This document shows positions 36,910 through 51,800 of a stretch of DNA of 64,000 nt, piece by piece; position 1 is the first letter of the stretch; every line of letters begins with the position of its first letter. The notes under the pieces are model-generated. The model was not told the origin of the DNA and searched no databases. It worked only from the letters and a program-made list of their open reading frames with translations. The stretch lies in assembly GCA_021234155.1 (NCBI GenBank), contig JAJEKV010000081.1, positions 1,603,755 to 1,667,754 of the forward strand, in the 5' to 3' direction. Position numbers and translations under genes: made by a program. The DNA comes from Isoetes taiwanensis (taxonomy: Eukaryota; Streptophyta; Lycopodiopsida; Isoetales; Isoetaceae).

Positions 36910-39440
36910 CGATTTGTTTAATAAGCCAAATCGGGGGGAGATAGTGTGAGCGCACCATATCCTATGCATTTCCTACATATACATGTACAAAAAAATAAAC
37001 CCTTCCCTTTTGATAATATGTCAATGTTTACCCATAATGTTTTTCAAAGATAGCTTTTTTAAATGGGGCAATATATACTATTTATTTTCTAATAAGCACA
37101 ATATCCTATATACTATGTATATTCCAATAAACACATCCTAGGTATTGTCTATGAAAAAATACACTCCCTATATATTTTCTATGAAACGAGCATACAAAGA
37201 ATGCTTGAAGTGATGGTCTAATATGGCATAAAACTACAAATCACTCGACTATGACTTGGCTCATTGAATACTTGCCAAAAAGGTAAAGCTTCAATCTAAT
37301 AAATCCTCTATTTCTTTTCCAAATCTTTATTGTTCTTTTTACTTTACCCTGCTTTTTTTTCCCTCATTTTTGAATTTTGAATTTGGTGCACACCTTTTGG
37401 TCCTGCTCTTTTCCGACATGGCTCTAATCCCTTGCTGAAGACCCGGCTATGGCCATAGCAGCCTCTCTTTACTCCTTCTCGAATTATCTTTTTCTTTAGC
37501 TGTGAATCTTTGAATCGGAACTGTGAGGTCGGATCTGCAAGGTCGGATCTGTGAATCAGATCTGCAAGGTCGGGTCTGTGAGAAAGAATTGCCAACTTGA
37601 GCTTGATGGCACAGGTTAATACAGGGAACTTTGTTGTTGAAGCTTCTTTCATGGTCGCCGGTTCTTGCAACCATAGCTTCTTGCAATGAATAGACAACTT
37701 TCTCTAGCAGACAACAAAAAAAGGCTAATATTTAAAAATCCTCTCATTCCGAAGTGTATAAAAGCCTGAGCCGCCGGATCTGGCAGAGCAAAGATGGAGG
37801 ATGCTTTTGATTTGGAAAAAGATGGACGCGGGATGCATTTGAGACAGATAGGAGACCATGCTTGCTGGCCTGGTGTCCCTACCTCAAAGATGGCGATAGA
37901 TGCGGAAGCGGCAGCCAGGTGAAGCATCGAAAAGGGGATGATTGCGGTCAGAAGGATTGGATCGAAATGGCACAGGAGGAACTTTGCAGCAATCAATGAC
38001 TGGTTTTCTGAGTGCCTAGGAGAGGACAGTCGAAGACAAGCTGAGGCCATGAAAAAAGGCCAGATCTTCAGAAACTAACCCCTGCAATGCTTGAAAATCC
38101 TTGACTACTCCGTAACCGTAAATCGATGCATCAAGAAAACTGTATTTGCTCCCAAGATCGGCACTGTGCTCCTCAAAAAGGCTATTTCTGCAGATCCGGC
38201 AAGGTTTTCACGTTTGCAGATATAAGGTAAGACTGAAATCCTTTAGTTAACGTCTTCAAATGCTCATCTTATTTACTCTGCCTCCGCATTTTTGCAGAAT
38301 CTTCCTCCGCATAATGAATAGAGTCTTCTCATTCTTGCTTTTTCAACCTGATCATTTCTCAGTCCATGCTTGGTCGTGAAGAACAGGGGCCGGAGATCAA
38401 GTGTTATCCAGAGTCGTGAAGAACAGGGGCCGGATATCCGGAGGTCGTGAAGAACAGGGACCGGAGGTGAGGCCGAGTAACACATTGTTATCCATGCTGC
38501 GTATTATTTGCAAATAAATAAGGGGAGATAACACGGGAAGAAAAAAAAAGGTATAGACCTAAGCTTGAGAATTCCTGTCGGTGAAGCTTAAGAATAGCTG
38601 TCGGTGAAGCTTGAGAATGGCACACCCATAGAGGTAATATTGATTCTTAACATTCTCGACTACTGAGTCGAGAATTGATTATACTTTAATCATTAATCTA
38701 ATGTAATTAATTTAAATTAACTATTAATTATATTGAATATTGATTATTTTTTTAATCTTGAGGGGGTCTATCCCCTTTGATTATTGTTGGCTTCCCTCTC
38801 CCCCTTCCTCCTCCTCACGCCTCTTCCCCCTTGCCCCCAACTCCCTCCCCCCACCTTTTCAAACTACCCCCCGTCCCCCAACTCCTCCCCCTCAAGTTTC
38901 GAACTTCCTTGACTTCTCCCCAAACTTCTCCCCTTCCTCTCCCCCCTTTCGCTCTCACCCAGCCCTGGTTTTTTGTAAACTTTGTGAGAAAATATGATGA
39001 GCCAGTTCTTGTTGTATGATATGAAAATACTAACAGTGATTCAATGCAAGACCTTTTTTTTTTTCAGTATGAGTCCCATTTTCAGTATGAGTCCCAAACG
39101 TCGAGATCTGACCCACTTTAATTAAATGCGACTTAGAAGCACATGCATCTTATTTCTCCAATTTAATGAGTAAGAAAATTGTTACATATTTTGTTGCAGT
39201 CTCTCACTTGGATCAATCTGGCGTAGCAAACAGAAGTAGGTGATCATGCTTTAAAAAATGTGATGATCTAGGCCACATCTTATGGAGCTATAAAGGCCTG
39301 ACTATCTAATCACCATGTATATAAAAGATATTTTTGGAGAATGTTTGTGTTCTATTTGCAGTACTGAGTAGTATTATTTTAGGACTATCTGTATCTATGC
39401 AAAGTAGATACCTATCTGGATTGAAAAAAGAAAGCTATAA
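36910..39440. other. intergenic with minor tandem repeats
   Basis: No gene is supported. Small repeats include AAGGTCGGATCTG units at about 37505-37580, three copies of GTCGTGAAGAACAGGG at 38373, 38413 and 38443, and a ~26-bp duplication CTGTCGGTGAAGCTT at 38575-38620. Pyrimidine-rich sequence at 38800-38960 gives proline-rich frames that look like low complexity. Confidence 0.5.
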
Positions 39441-39452
39441 AGATATCAAAGT

Positions 39453-41530
39453 TTGCATATCCCGTGCTTAGTAGAGCTGCAGTCAGGGTACTATATGGCA
39501 AACTTGGGCTGTAACTTATGGTAGCACCAAGTCTGGCACTTTCAAAAAGCTAGCTCAATTTTCTTGTTTCTTTGTATTATGAAAACCACAAATGTCAGCA
39601 ACTCTAATACGTAAAGCTAATTGGAATACCATCCAATTAGATCAGACAATAAATAGAATAATTCTAGATTGCTTCAATGTTTTATGTCTAGCAGGGAAGT
39701 TCTTGATAATCATTTCTTTATGACCATTATAATAGTTGTTCCTACGAGCCGGATTCCCCTTTCAGATACAGATCGCAAAATTATTCCCGAGTAGTAGCAA
39801 GCAATTAACAATAATGTCAACGCTCAAAGGACTTTTTCCTTTACCTTATTTGCAGATCTCCATCATCAAATCGATAAGGTATGTTCCAGCCTAAAGGTCC
39901 AAAGCTTCCGTGCTCCTGAACAACAGCATCAAAGAAATAGCCCAAACAGGAGATTCTTGAGCACTTCTGGTTGCTCGGAGCTCTCAAAGAAGTCTTCACT
40001 TGAATGGGGATCAAGATTATATAAACACCTCATATTAGCCCGTACCCCTTTTGGATGTTCATTCGTACTCCATTCTGAAATAAATAAATTGCTCTATCAG
40101 AGACAAAATTCATACAGATGGGACAAAGTACCCCATGTACCTCTTCTACCTATTATGTTCTAGGGAACTAATTGAGATCTCCTCTACCTGTTATGTTCTA
40201 GGAAACTAATTGAGATGGAGGACGAAGAAATCCAAAACAATCCATAGAAGAATATGCTTTAGCTATCTTTTTCGTAGGCAGTATATTCTAAAACTAGAAC
40301 TATACATAAGTATACATATGGGGTGCCGATGCATTCTTAGAAGTGAACCAGAAACACTAAAAAATTGGGGCAGGTACCACGTATAGAAATACGCATTGTG
40401 ACAATGAATTTCAGAGTAGCACTTGTGTGCCTGCTATGAAAACCATAACACATTAAGATGGCACAAACATAAAGAATAGGATCGTCTACACAATTCTGGG
40501 CATGCTTTTACAACATCTAGCGGGCAGGCAATGAGAGTCCGTTCACAGCCCATCTAACATGCAATCCAGCATAATCATTAATCCCTTGATCATTTATACT
40601 GCTTTCACCTATAATTTCCTCATCCTGCCATTGTGTCACACATGTTCCATGTGTAATATAATAGACAATCAGCTAATGGTAAGACTGCTGGTATGCAACA
40701 TTGAACGGCAGAGACTTCCATAGAACAACAAACTAAAAGAGTTATACCTCTGTATAATGGAGGTGGTACTGATAATGTGAAGAATTATAGGACCGGGTGC
40801 TTCATACTGGAGTCTTAAGCAACATTTTCACAAACCTTCAAGGGAAATATTGGGTAAGTTGAATTATCCTGCATTGAAGAAGTAGATAAGCCCGAAAGCT
40901 TCAACAATATAAACCCTAAAGATTGAGGGTAGTAACTTTACATGGAAGCGCACTTCTTTTTCTTGCTAGTAGAAGTTACACCAAATCGGCCAATGACAAC
41001 AATAAGCCAAAACCTGGAACAAACCAGATCAACTGAAGAACAATGCAAGACATATATGGATAGAAGAAGCCAACAGAAGGCAAAATCTGGAAATACCATT
41101 AGATTAGGCCAAGAATCTGCATTCCTCTTATATAACCAAAGAAACAAATTGGAGCAACATTTCCTGGAGGCAAGCCTGAGAGTTTGAAGGTGGAGCTATG
41201 GCTGAACTTGAACCTTCATGGCATTACGTTAATGCCATAGCAGAACAAGGCATAAATAAAGCAAAGACAGACTACCAATTAGGCAAACCATACCATAATT
41301 GTGTGAGCAAACTGTTGTTCCATACCCATCTGCCAGGAACTCAATCCAACACATATTTCGTCTAGAAATTAGATGCAACATCCTAATGTATTTGAAGGAG
41401 TAGATAACGTCTTGGCCTGAGGGCGTTACAAACAAAAAAAAAATGACAAAATGGCTCGGACATGATATAGGTTTGCATATCCCCTATTTAGCAGAGTTAC
41501 AGTTTGAGTACTGCATAGCAAACTTGGCAG
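39453..41530. repeat. two direct copies of a ~60-bp segment, 2.0 kb apart
   Basis: GTTTGCATATCCC, then a TTAGTAGAGCTGCAG-like stretch and GCAAACTTGG at 39453-39511 correspond to 41472-41530 with about ten differences. The 2 kb between them has no recognised gene. A minus-strand open frame of 67 codons at 41768-41565 ends at a plausible donor (GCGAG/GTAAAG), but it cannot be tied to any family. Confidence 0.5.
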
Positions 41531-41539
41531 ATACAAATA

Positions 41540-42849
41540 GCTAGAAAACAAAGTTTTTGCCCCTTTACCTCGCATTATTTTGATGAACATGGCCTCCTAT
41601 TTGCATGAAAGGGGCAACTAAGGATGCTAAGAAAGCATGAATAGGTTCGTCTTGAAGTTGCCTATAGACTTCGATCAGATCAAAATGATGAATCTTTGCA
41701 TCCTTGCAAATATGGCTTTTAGCACCCTCGTCCAAATCTTCCAAACTAGATTTTGCCATATGGTACACAATGGATCAACAGGAGTCCTAGACCCCTTTAC
41801 CTCACCTGATCTTCCACACTATTTTTTGAGCAAAGGCAAAAAGGATTAAACAGTTCATCTTTCCACGACTTTGCAGAGCAGCGAAGGCTCCACAGGCGAA
41901 GCTGCAGGGCCGCCATTTATGCTATTACAAACTTTGGGTGATGCTAAAATAGTGCAATAGACAGCATTTCTAAAACCCTTTAATCTAGTATAACTAGGGA
42001 TGAAGATATCTATTAATTTGTCGGGAAATTCTGGCCAGATTGTTTCCTGCGCCCCACAGATCCTTCAAGCAAGGGGAGATTCAAGATTGCCAGAGTAGAG
42101 CTTGTAGATCCAGAGCCTAGCAGAGCCGGGATTGCTTGCAGAGCAAGAAATCAATCTCCATATCCACCATAAATACGTGGGAAAAAAAAAATGGCTTCAA
42201 ATCAATTAGTGATTCAGGTTTGACAACCACGTGTCAATTGGAGGAATGCTCAAACAAATATGGCTTCAAACAAGTAGTGTGCCAAACAGAAAAGGAGAAT
42301 GCAGGCAACAAGTCGGGCAAAGCACGCTCCGATGCGCTTTCAACCGGACTTAAAAATTCAAAGCAGGAGCCCAAAGCATTCAGAAAGCTCCCCCATTTCT
42401 GAAAAATCCAAGCCGGACTTGGAATTAGACCTCCAATTTTAAAGTCAGTATCAACATGGAACTGGCGGAACTAGAGTTTTGGAGTCGGGTCTGTTTCGTG
42501 GGAATATAGGTAACCCGATATACAGCAAATTGGCTGATATGCGGAACGAAGAATCTCCTCCCAATTCAGAAAAATCCAAGCCGAACCTGGATCTGGATCT
42601 GGACCTGGACCTGAATTTTTGTCAGGGACAACAGATCGGCTCGATGGGAACACGCTCTTAGGTTGGTGTACTAATAAAGTAAGACAAATTAGTCGATTAC
42701 AAGATGCTTGAGTAACATTATGCAGGACCGAAATAAGCTCTTATATATTACAAAAATTTGACAAGCAGCCATTTGCCCAAGGTTGGCTTTTGCGATCATT
42801 ATGCTTGTTTCCTTGTAATGTAGCAGATTGAACTGGCTTGTAGGAAGTA
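41540..42849. other. 3' flank of PDS5, no gene supported
   Basis: Short GGATCT/GGACCT hexamer repeats lie at 42590-42614. The segment next to 42850 should include the PDS5 3' UTR. Confidence 0.4.
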
Positions 42850-45800
42850 TCAGCTTCTTCTTCTTCTCTTTCGCTTTTTTGCAGACTCAACAGACCTGTC
42901 ATAAGCATAGAATTTGCTACGTGTTAGCTCCATATTTGTTTACTTAACTATACAGAAACATAACCTTGATGATGATGCTTCTAATTCCCAACGCTCTTTA
43001 GTCAGATCTAATACTTCCTCCTCCTTATCATCATATATGATCTAGAACCCACAAAGGATATAATTAAAGTTAGTATATAAGAATAAGAAACTGCTAACAG
43101 GGTAGAGACAGTTACCGTATGTAAACTTTCTTGAAAGTCGTAGCTGCTTATAGTGCCACTGTAGTAACTGGAGCAAATCAGCAGTCCAAAAGTTAGTAAC
43201 TGAATAAACATGAGTAAAATGAAATGCAGTAGTTGCACCCACCACTTATCCAAAGGCCACCATACTTTAATCCGTTGTCCCACCTCAATTGTTGATCTAC
43301 TATTCTCATTCTCAATTTGACCAGTATTCTAAGGACGAGAAATCATAGCACAATTAATTAGTGTATACATCTTCAAGATAATGGATATAATCACATCAGT
43401 CACCTGAATAGGCATGGGAGTTTGGACAGTCTGCTGTAGGGAACCTTGCAATGTCCCCCGAGGGCTACCATGCTGTGCACCGATAACCTTCAGAAACCAT
43501 CATGCATCAAAGGTCAAAGGGTCGACCAAAAATCAATAACTCCAATCACAAAAACCCAACACTGCAGTACCGCTTGAGATGGCAAATCGATCTCGGATGA
43601 CGGTTCTATGATTTTAACTTTTAAAAATCCTCGACTTGTCAAATTTGTTTGGTTCCGTACTGTTCTTGTATATACTGCACGGTGCTGATTGTCTTCCCTT
43701 AGCTTTGTTGCTAGCTCAATATTATTGCTATTATCACTTTCTAAAACATCATTTTCCACATGTTCTGCAGACTGTGTTTGCAGTTCGACAACTCGTTCCT
43801 TCATATGCCCTATGTCGACTTGCTCTGAAGATATTGACTCACAAATTCTGTCATCTAATTCCACCCCTGGATTATGCTCATTAATCATAGCCCTATATGA
43901 TTTCACAGCAGCCCTTCTCTTTCGCAAAGTCATTGTTGAAGGCTGGTTATCAAATGGTCTCTTGCCCTTTCTTCCTTTCACTCTTTTACCAGGTAAATGT
44001 CCAATGCTCTCTAAATGAGACTCTTGATGTCCATTAACTGTTGGGCCTCCTAAATCTGATTCTTGTTCTCTGCTTCCCTCACTAGTAGGGCTAATAAGAG
44101 GATCCATTGCCATTCCCTTCCGGTTATCAAGATAAAAATCTTTATCTGTATCTGAGACACGTATTCCTTTATCTGCATTTTCTCCATCTATATGGCTTAA
44201 AGGTCCAGATTCACTATGGTCATGAAGCTGAAAAAACAAATTAAAACAAAGTAATGCATATATTAAGCTTTCTAAACCTTCTACTATAAAAGGGCTTTAT
44301 CTTTACCTTGGCAGGCTTGAAGAACCCCTTTGGAACCAGAAAGCTAGAGCTAGATATTTCTTGTCTAATATCTGCACATGCAATTTCTTTAACAAGCAGT
44401 TCGGCAACGTCACAAAGCAGACGAATACCCTGTGAAAAAAGAAGATAAAGCTCTGAGAACCTCCATGTACTAAGCTAAATAAGACAGGAATACCTCTGTC
44501 CGAGGAACTTTCTCTGCATCTTCTGCCAGTTTAACCATCTTAATTACTTGCAGAACTGAACAAGAATTCTGATCCACCTCCTCACATATGACAGCTTCAA
44601 TAAAGAAGCGCAGCTGGCTACACCCATGCAAGAATTCAAAAATTAAGACTCAAAATTAAGCAGTGATCAAATAATTTCAGTGAATTACCAACGGAATGGC
44701 TCCATTGCCTGAGTATCACAACTGGAGGATGGGAAGGATGGATGGTGGGCAAGGGCATGCAAAAGGTAGGTCAAAAAATATCCAGGATGGTAGATCAATA
44801 ATGATGCATCGGGTGCCTCATATAAGTTGGAATTCCTCAGCTGCATTTCCCTTTGACACATTCCAACAAAAGTTTTTAGATACAACTTGGCCTGCAGTTA
44901 AAAAACTCAAGATTAGGAAACCAAACAATCTAGTGAAATTTGATGAACTGGCAGTACATCATTATGGATATTCTCTTCACACTCCATTGCACACAGGGCA
45001 AACATTATGCCATATTTAAGTGGGAGGACATAGCCCTTCAGATACTCTTGTGTCTTTGAAAGATAATGGTAACGGACATCTCGGCACGGATCCTGATATT
45101 TATTCAACAAAGAGGCGATGATCAGAGAACTTGAAAACAACAAATGATCAAATATACAAAGGGAAATAACTTTGTAAAGCCATACTAAGCAATAGCTAGT
45201 TACAGAAGGAAAGAGCAATGCTTATATATATACATATCATATTTGCTGTTTCTTTCAATTTTATTAAGGGAAAAACTATAAAATGCCTTTATGTTTTGAA
45301 AATTTCATCTTGGTGCAGAAGACAGCAGTGCCTTCCTTTGAGGAACCATGAACATAAATAGGCATTTCACTTAAAAGGTGCCATGGGTATCTGTTGAAGA
45401 AGGGCATTCCATAAAATACGAATGACTGAAGGGCATTTGGTGCAACTTAAAATTCTACAGAGGGATATACGTTGACCAAGGGAATTTCCAAAAATTATCA
45501 AACTCGGAAGTATCTGGTGAAATTCGTCAAAATATAAAGGCATTTTGTAGTTTTGCCCTTCTATTAATGACAGTTTAGAGCCCAAGCTTAAATAAGGACA
45601 CTTATTAGTAAAGTCTCGAAAAACTGCATGGATAAGTATGGCAATATTTTATCCAGATAATTAAATTAGCTAACCAACCTTGGTATTTATCTGTCCATAA
45701 TATGTCTAAGATAGACAAAAAGGCAAGACGAACAGATAGATGCTAGCAAAACAACTTAGTGGCAGCCATATTGGGTGAAAATTGAGTCAAACGCCCATTT

Positions 45801-48800
45801 TCACTCACTCAAGCAACGAGATATATTGAAAAATAGTCACAAACAAGCTGAAAAGGAACACTCCTGCAACCAACTACTTTGTCTATCAGAATACCTGTCT
45901 GCATTGGATGCAACTGGGAGCGCACTACATCACAGACAGGTCACTATACTATACTATATTAATATGCAGACACACAACAACTCATTTTCTTGTTTACACT
46001 AGAACAGAAGCCACCAACCTGGATAGTATAGATGACCAAATGGAAAATCTCTGGCGGAAACTGTGAGTCCCAACGATTCGCAAGCTTCAACATGGCCTTT
46101 GCTGCCTCCAGGCGGAGATGAGCTTTATCAATACCACTGCAGCAAAGTTCACTAGAAAGATTCATCTGACAGTTTCTCAATTTATTATCAATCGCTGCTG
46201 GAATAACTGACATACCTTGACTTTATGTTATTGTTAACCTCGCCAATCTGAATTATTTGAGTCAGGATTGAGAATACATGCTCCAATCTTTTCTTCTCCA
46301 CATGAATTGTTGGCTCGTCAGGTAGAAGGCGTTTCACCAAAACTTTTAGCCCACAAATCTGAGTAACAATAAGCACAAAACAAGCAACCTTCTTAGTTGA
46401 CATTTTAATTGCAAAGATTCTCTATGTTACTTTTTATTCTGGCATGGTTGGGTTTTGTCACTGGATAGTTCCCCTTTTCCCAAAACTCTGGCTGGCAGGG
46501 TTCAGTTTCTCCCTAGATACACTAGTCTTTCCTTTTCCAAAATTTCCACTGAAAACATTCATATTTAAGGTGCTCAATTTTCAGCCATATATGAAATGAT
46601 CTGCCTTTCCCCAGGTAACATTCTTGGAAAATATTAACAACTGCCCTCTAGAAAAATGAAATTGTTTTTACCCCAATGCTTAGCACTAGGGAAAATGAAC
46701 TACATCAGCAATTCAAGGGGTCAATAACAACTAAATTTGCATCTAATAACTTTCCATACCTAGCATGATTCAAAGCAAGATCTACTCTTCCCATCCTGAG
46801 TCAATGTGTTTTCACAAAATTCTCTAAAAAAGGGTGGACCAACCATTCCCTTTGAGACGCATACAAAGTCCAATGTGTGGAAATTTTAAAAACCATCTAC
46901 CTTTAGTTTGCACAAATCACTCATGGCATCCCAATCAGAGCTTTCAGACACGAAAGGAACCACCTGAAAGGCGAAGGAACAATGATAAAAGGACATTTAA
47001 TGGACGGCAAAAATCATTGCTCTAGATAAACCACATACATTACTTCGATGTAGTAAATCCTTAACCACAAAGTGGGAAACCCTTTTTTCCTCAGCTTCAA
47101 AGAGCACTGTTGCATGCTGTGCAAAAGATCCTAAGGAGCACAATATCGTTGGAAGATTCGCATGGCTCTCCAACGAGTCACAAAGTTGCTGAAAATTACC
47201 CCGTTTCTGCATTGTTAATGTACTTAGACTTTTACAATACGAATGAAATAAAAAGCAACTGAACCTTATAGGTATTTGTTAAGTCCGTGCGGTCTGGAGA
47301 CAAGGAAATTAATGCATGTACTGCATATTTGGCCTGTCTACAATCTCCCTCAAAACACAAGCTTTTGAGCATGCCTATAATATCTTGACGCAAGGCTTGG
47401 CTGCACACAAGAATCATGCCACCTAGGTCATTAACATTTCAAAGCTTAAAGACAACAAGACCACATGATTCCAAGCCCATTTGCATCAACAACTAGAAGC
47501 GCAATAAAACTAGGGACAAAATGGGATTATCGAGTAAGGTAGCTGCTATCATGAATAAAGTACTTTTCAGCTATTCGTCAAGTGACCTAAACTGCTTGAT
47601 ACGTAAAAGTGCTCTGACTACTCAGGTGCCATACTCCCAAGGTAGCAGTCCCTGCTCAGGTAAGTATGATTGGAAGTGCCTAAGCATCATTTTATATATA
47701 ATCAGCTAAAGGAACTTTTTTACACGGCTTCCATTACAAATAAAAACCCTGCTTCTGAAGTCTCACTGTTCCTGTTCCTTAAATACCAGGTCATACACCT
47801 TGCCCCGAAAGTAGCATGTGCTCGATTAAAAATTCCTAATTCTCATCTTCCATAACGAATTTATATATAAGCCACTGATTATCAAAGCCGTCCATACGAC
47901 CAACCATTCGCTTGCCTAGGTAATGGATGCCTTCTCTTCTGGAGTTCCAAGTGCTTTGAGAAGAAAATATGCTAGAATTTTGAAAACCATCCATTAGTTT
48001 GTCAGGTTATTGATCATTTGAAAAGGAAACATCTCTCCACACTCTTCCTTAATTGCTGCTCGGCATAAAGGTCGTGCTGTCACTATTTGCAAACCCATGA
48101 TCAATTAGTTCAGAGCCATTAGTTCGTACATGGATATGAACGGAAGTTGAAATGTTCTTTTATGCTCCACAGATGAAATCAAACCCATGCACATGCCCAT
48201 AGTACTTCCCGTTGAACAGAAAGTATGATTCATATCATATACATTTTGGAAATCATTTATTCTCAGCACTAAACTATGAAGGCAAAATCGAAGATTAACG
48301 GCAAGAATGACAAGCTTGCTTACCCTCTTATACGTGTCAAGTTTTGAGAGATATAATGTCCCGCTTTAGATAAGATGTCAACCACATTCTCCATAAAAGA
48401 AGCATTGCCCTTATGACGTAACAGCTCTAACAGATCTGCCTCTGTTCCATCCACTAGCATGGGGAAGAATCCGACAATAATCTGTGTGTTGCAGCACCAC
48501 ATCAAAAAGCATTGGTAGTGCATCTTGCAGTATATCCCTACACAGTCAAATCTGTATGGCATCAAGATGACAACACAGCTCTACCAAGATGGAAACCTTA
48601 CCCGAAAAGCAGCGATAATCCTGCAGCTGCCGTTTCTTCATTACCCACGAGCTTCAGCCGACAAACCTCATCTAATATCACTCTCACATGCTCCTTTCCA
48701 AAAGGATATAGGAGCATTTCATAGCCAACTCATTCATAAAATCATTATGGAAAAGTTTACTCTCCCTTAAACGATCCTGTGACCAAAGAGAAATATCCAT

Positions 48801-51800
48801 GTTGTTGTCTTTAAATGCTAGGTACATAAACAGAATCGGCTTACTTGGATCTTAATGGAATCAGAAAAACTTGTGTTAGGGTCTAACAATGTCTGCAGGT
48901 CCCCAAAGGTATTTTCATCTCTCAGCTGATTGAGTTTGTCCAAATGTTCCTCAGCATTAGCAGGGTTCACAAAAGATGCTGCTATAAGTTTCACAGAACT
49001 ACGTATTCTTCTCTCAATGGTTGGACCATGCTCACTCTGTAACAAAACTATTTTTCTCAACTCATGAAAGGCAGTATGACGAAAAGTCGACTGGAAACAA
49101 AAAGATGCAAAAACCTTCAAACTGTCTTGCATGTCAAGGAACCTTTTCATTTCATGTTGCAACCTGCAAATGTGGAAGTTAAAAGTTAATATCAGTTTTC
49201 CTCTTTCACATTTTCATTGGGTTCTCTTTTAAACAAACGCTAAGCACCCACAACAACAGCTTAATTGTAAGGAGAAACATACTCTAGTCTCAGTCTTAAA
49301 AACTATGATGGTGTACAAGGTAGATTTCCACAGATTTTGGATTATTCAAGTACATCATACCACTGCAAAGTCAGTATCCCAAGAGGTGATAGACAAAAGT
49401 GATGAAACATACACCCCTTGACGAATTCACAACAGTTTAAAGTAGAAGAAAGTTTGAAGGTATTGTGAAAGTAGCCGCGTTCCAGCTATAACAATGATCC
49501 ATCTCACAATGGCAAAGATCCAAAAGCCACAATGCAATGATTCAGCTTTATAGGGCATTTGCCTTTCCTTGGCTTGTTCACTGGATGAGTCTGTCAAAAC
49601 ATATATGTCTTCTACAAATTTTGTCTGTAAAGTTTCTGCAAATATCTGATTGTCCAATTATTCTCCAAGCATGCTGTTCCTTTAGTTAATTGTGCACGTC
49701 AATTTAGGGTTCATATGCAAAGCTAAAGGCTAAAGTTCTAAGCAATCCATTCTGATATACACAGAATTTATCTGTACCTCTGCTTTTGAGCAAGGACACA
49801 TTCCAGAGCTTTCTTATCACAAATATCAAATGCTGACGACATCAATAGCCAATGACGGATCCTCTCTTGCAGTGGGAGCCAATGGAAGATGCCTTCAGCA
49901 AGAACCAGTTCAACAGCTTGTGGCCTGAAACAGAAGATACCAAAGGTTGTTACCAACAAAAGATAGCAACAAAAATACTTAAAAATAAATGCTTACTTAG
50001 CTGTTCCAATGTCACTGTCACAACACCATTTCAATATTCTTCTAGGTATCCATTCAAAATTATGATCTAGCGGATTTTGGGCTTCGAAACAGTTTATACA
50101 GTACTTTGCGTACAGTTCGATCAACTTTCTGTAGGCCGTCAACTTTACAGAGGGCTACACATACAACAAAACAAGCATGCCACTTGACATTTTGCACATA
50201 TAGTTATTACACGTAACTCCAAAGTCAACCTTCTTGTCATCAAGTTGTTCTGCAACCTGCATTATGACTTCAACAGAATGAATTGTATTACTAGCTGATA
50301 AGTCGCATATCGATATTGCCATGATTCGCACATCCTCATCAGAATCCAAAAGCCACCCGAATAAGGGCAGCTTCAACAACAACATATCCAAAGAACGTGC
50401 TTGTTATTGTGTGTAGACCTTGAAGGAAAGAATACTTCTAAAAAGCAGAACAAATTGCTCACTTAGAACCTGTGATAGCGAAGAATTGTCCTGCAGGCAT
50501 CCTCCAGCGCAGTCAACTGCTGCCAGACGAATTTCAACATCGTTGTCATCAAAGCAATTCAAAAACGCATGAAAGAGTTGCTGGCATTCTTGAGGGATTC
50601 TTTCGACTGGCAAAGCGAACATCCGTCCAAGAACATACACTGCTTTTTTACGAGCATCAGGCTGACCAAGCTGAATTGCGACAAGGTAACCATCTCAACC
50701 TCAGTGTAGTCTATGAAACGAACCAAACTAGAGACCAAAAGGCAAACCTGGAGCTCTTTTAAAACTACTGGAGCAACAGATGGCATCAATTTGAGGTCAC
50801 AGCAGTATGACACGTACAGGTGTAAAGGATAAATCTCTTTCAAATCTTCCTGGCGTGCAGTCTTGTCTTTCTCTTTTGACGACAACAAGTCCTCAACATG
50901 AGGTTCAAGTTTTGACGCACACTGGTGTAGCACACGCAAAGCTAATCTATGTGGTGGCGAAAAAAAATTCTGCAACAACAAACAATAAGTAACGCAAAAA
51001 GGTACATTCGGTCTGATAATTAAGGAAAGATAAACAAAACCAGAACAAGATGCCATAATACTGTTTGCATACATACTTCTTAACACGAGAAATGTCACTC
51101 TCAACCTGCTGCAAAGCAGAATTATGAACAATCCCCAAAGGGCCAGTATTTTTATCTTATTTTTTTCTATAGAACAAGTGCTTTCCTATCCTCTATTGCC
51201 TCACTGTACATGAAATAAGAGAGAAATGGCTTTTGGGTTTATGAGACAATTAATAAAAAAATGATCTTACACAGCTAGAATTTGCGGACTCAACAGCAGC
51301 TACTAAAACAGCTAGCATTCCTCTCTTTCATTTTTACGATCAACTGCTCAACTTGGAATACCAGGAAAATCTACAGCTATTTCAGCAAATCTACAAAAAA
51401 AGTCCTAATTAAACATCTTAGTGATCCATCACATACCGTGCACAAGTTAGATCTAAGCAAATTGACAACTTTTTGTAACATATCATATCCTTCATTTATA
51501 ACCAGCGCCATAATGGTAGCCATGGACCAAAACACAGACACAGGGTGCTCATTCCTGTAGATACATGTTGATGTCAGTTTTTAGAGCAACCAATGCAACG
51601 ATATGTTTTGAACAATTAACCAACCACCTATTCAATACAGCTCTACCCTGAGGTTTAAGTTGAAAGCAATTCCACCTACTAATCAGAATGAAGATTCGTA
51701 TCAGAGTGAGAATTGTTGATATATTGAAAGGTAGTTGGTTTTGAAGATACTAGATAATTTTTTTCTCCTTTAAAACGTCTACACCTATGCAGGAGGTAAC

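Noticed and set aside
37649-38050. 133-codon minus-strand ORF (MASACLRLSS...)
   Set aside because: Composition is low in information and no domain or splice context was found; a chance ORF cannot be excluded.
38740-39019. Proline-rich ORFs in two overlapping frames
   Set aside because: They arise from a CT/C-rich low-complexity tract; both frames look equally protein-like, which argues against coding.
41565-41768. Minus-strand exon-like ORF ending at a GT donor
   Set aside because: No partner exon or family recognised; reported only as a note in the repeat entry.
43636-44018. Plus-strand ORFs of 82 and 109 codons
   Set aside because: They are antisense shadows of the large PDS5 exon 23 (44227-43571).
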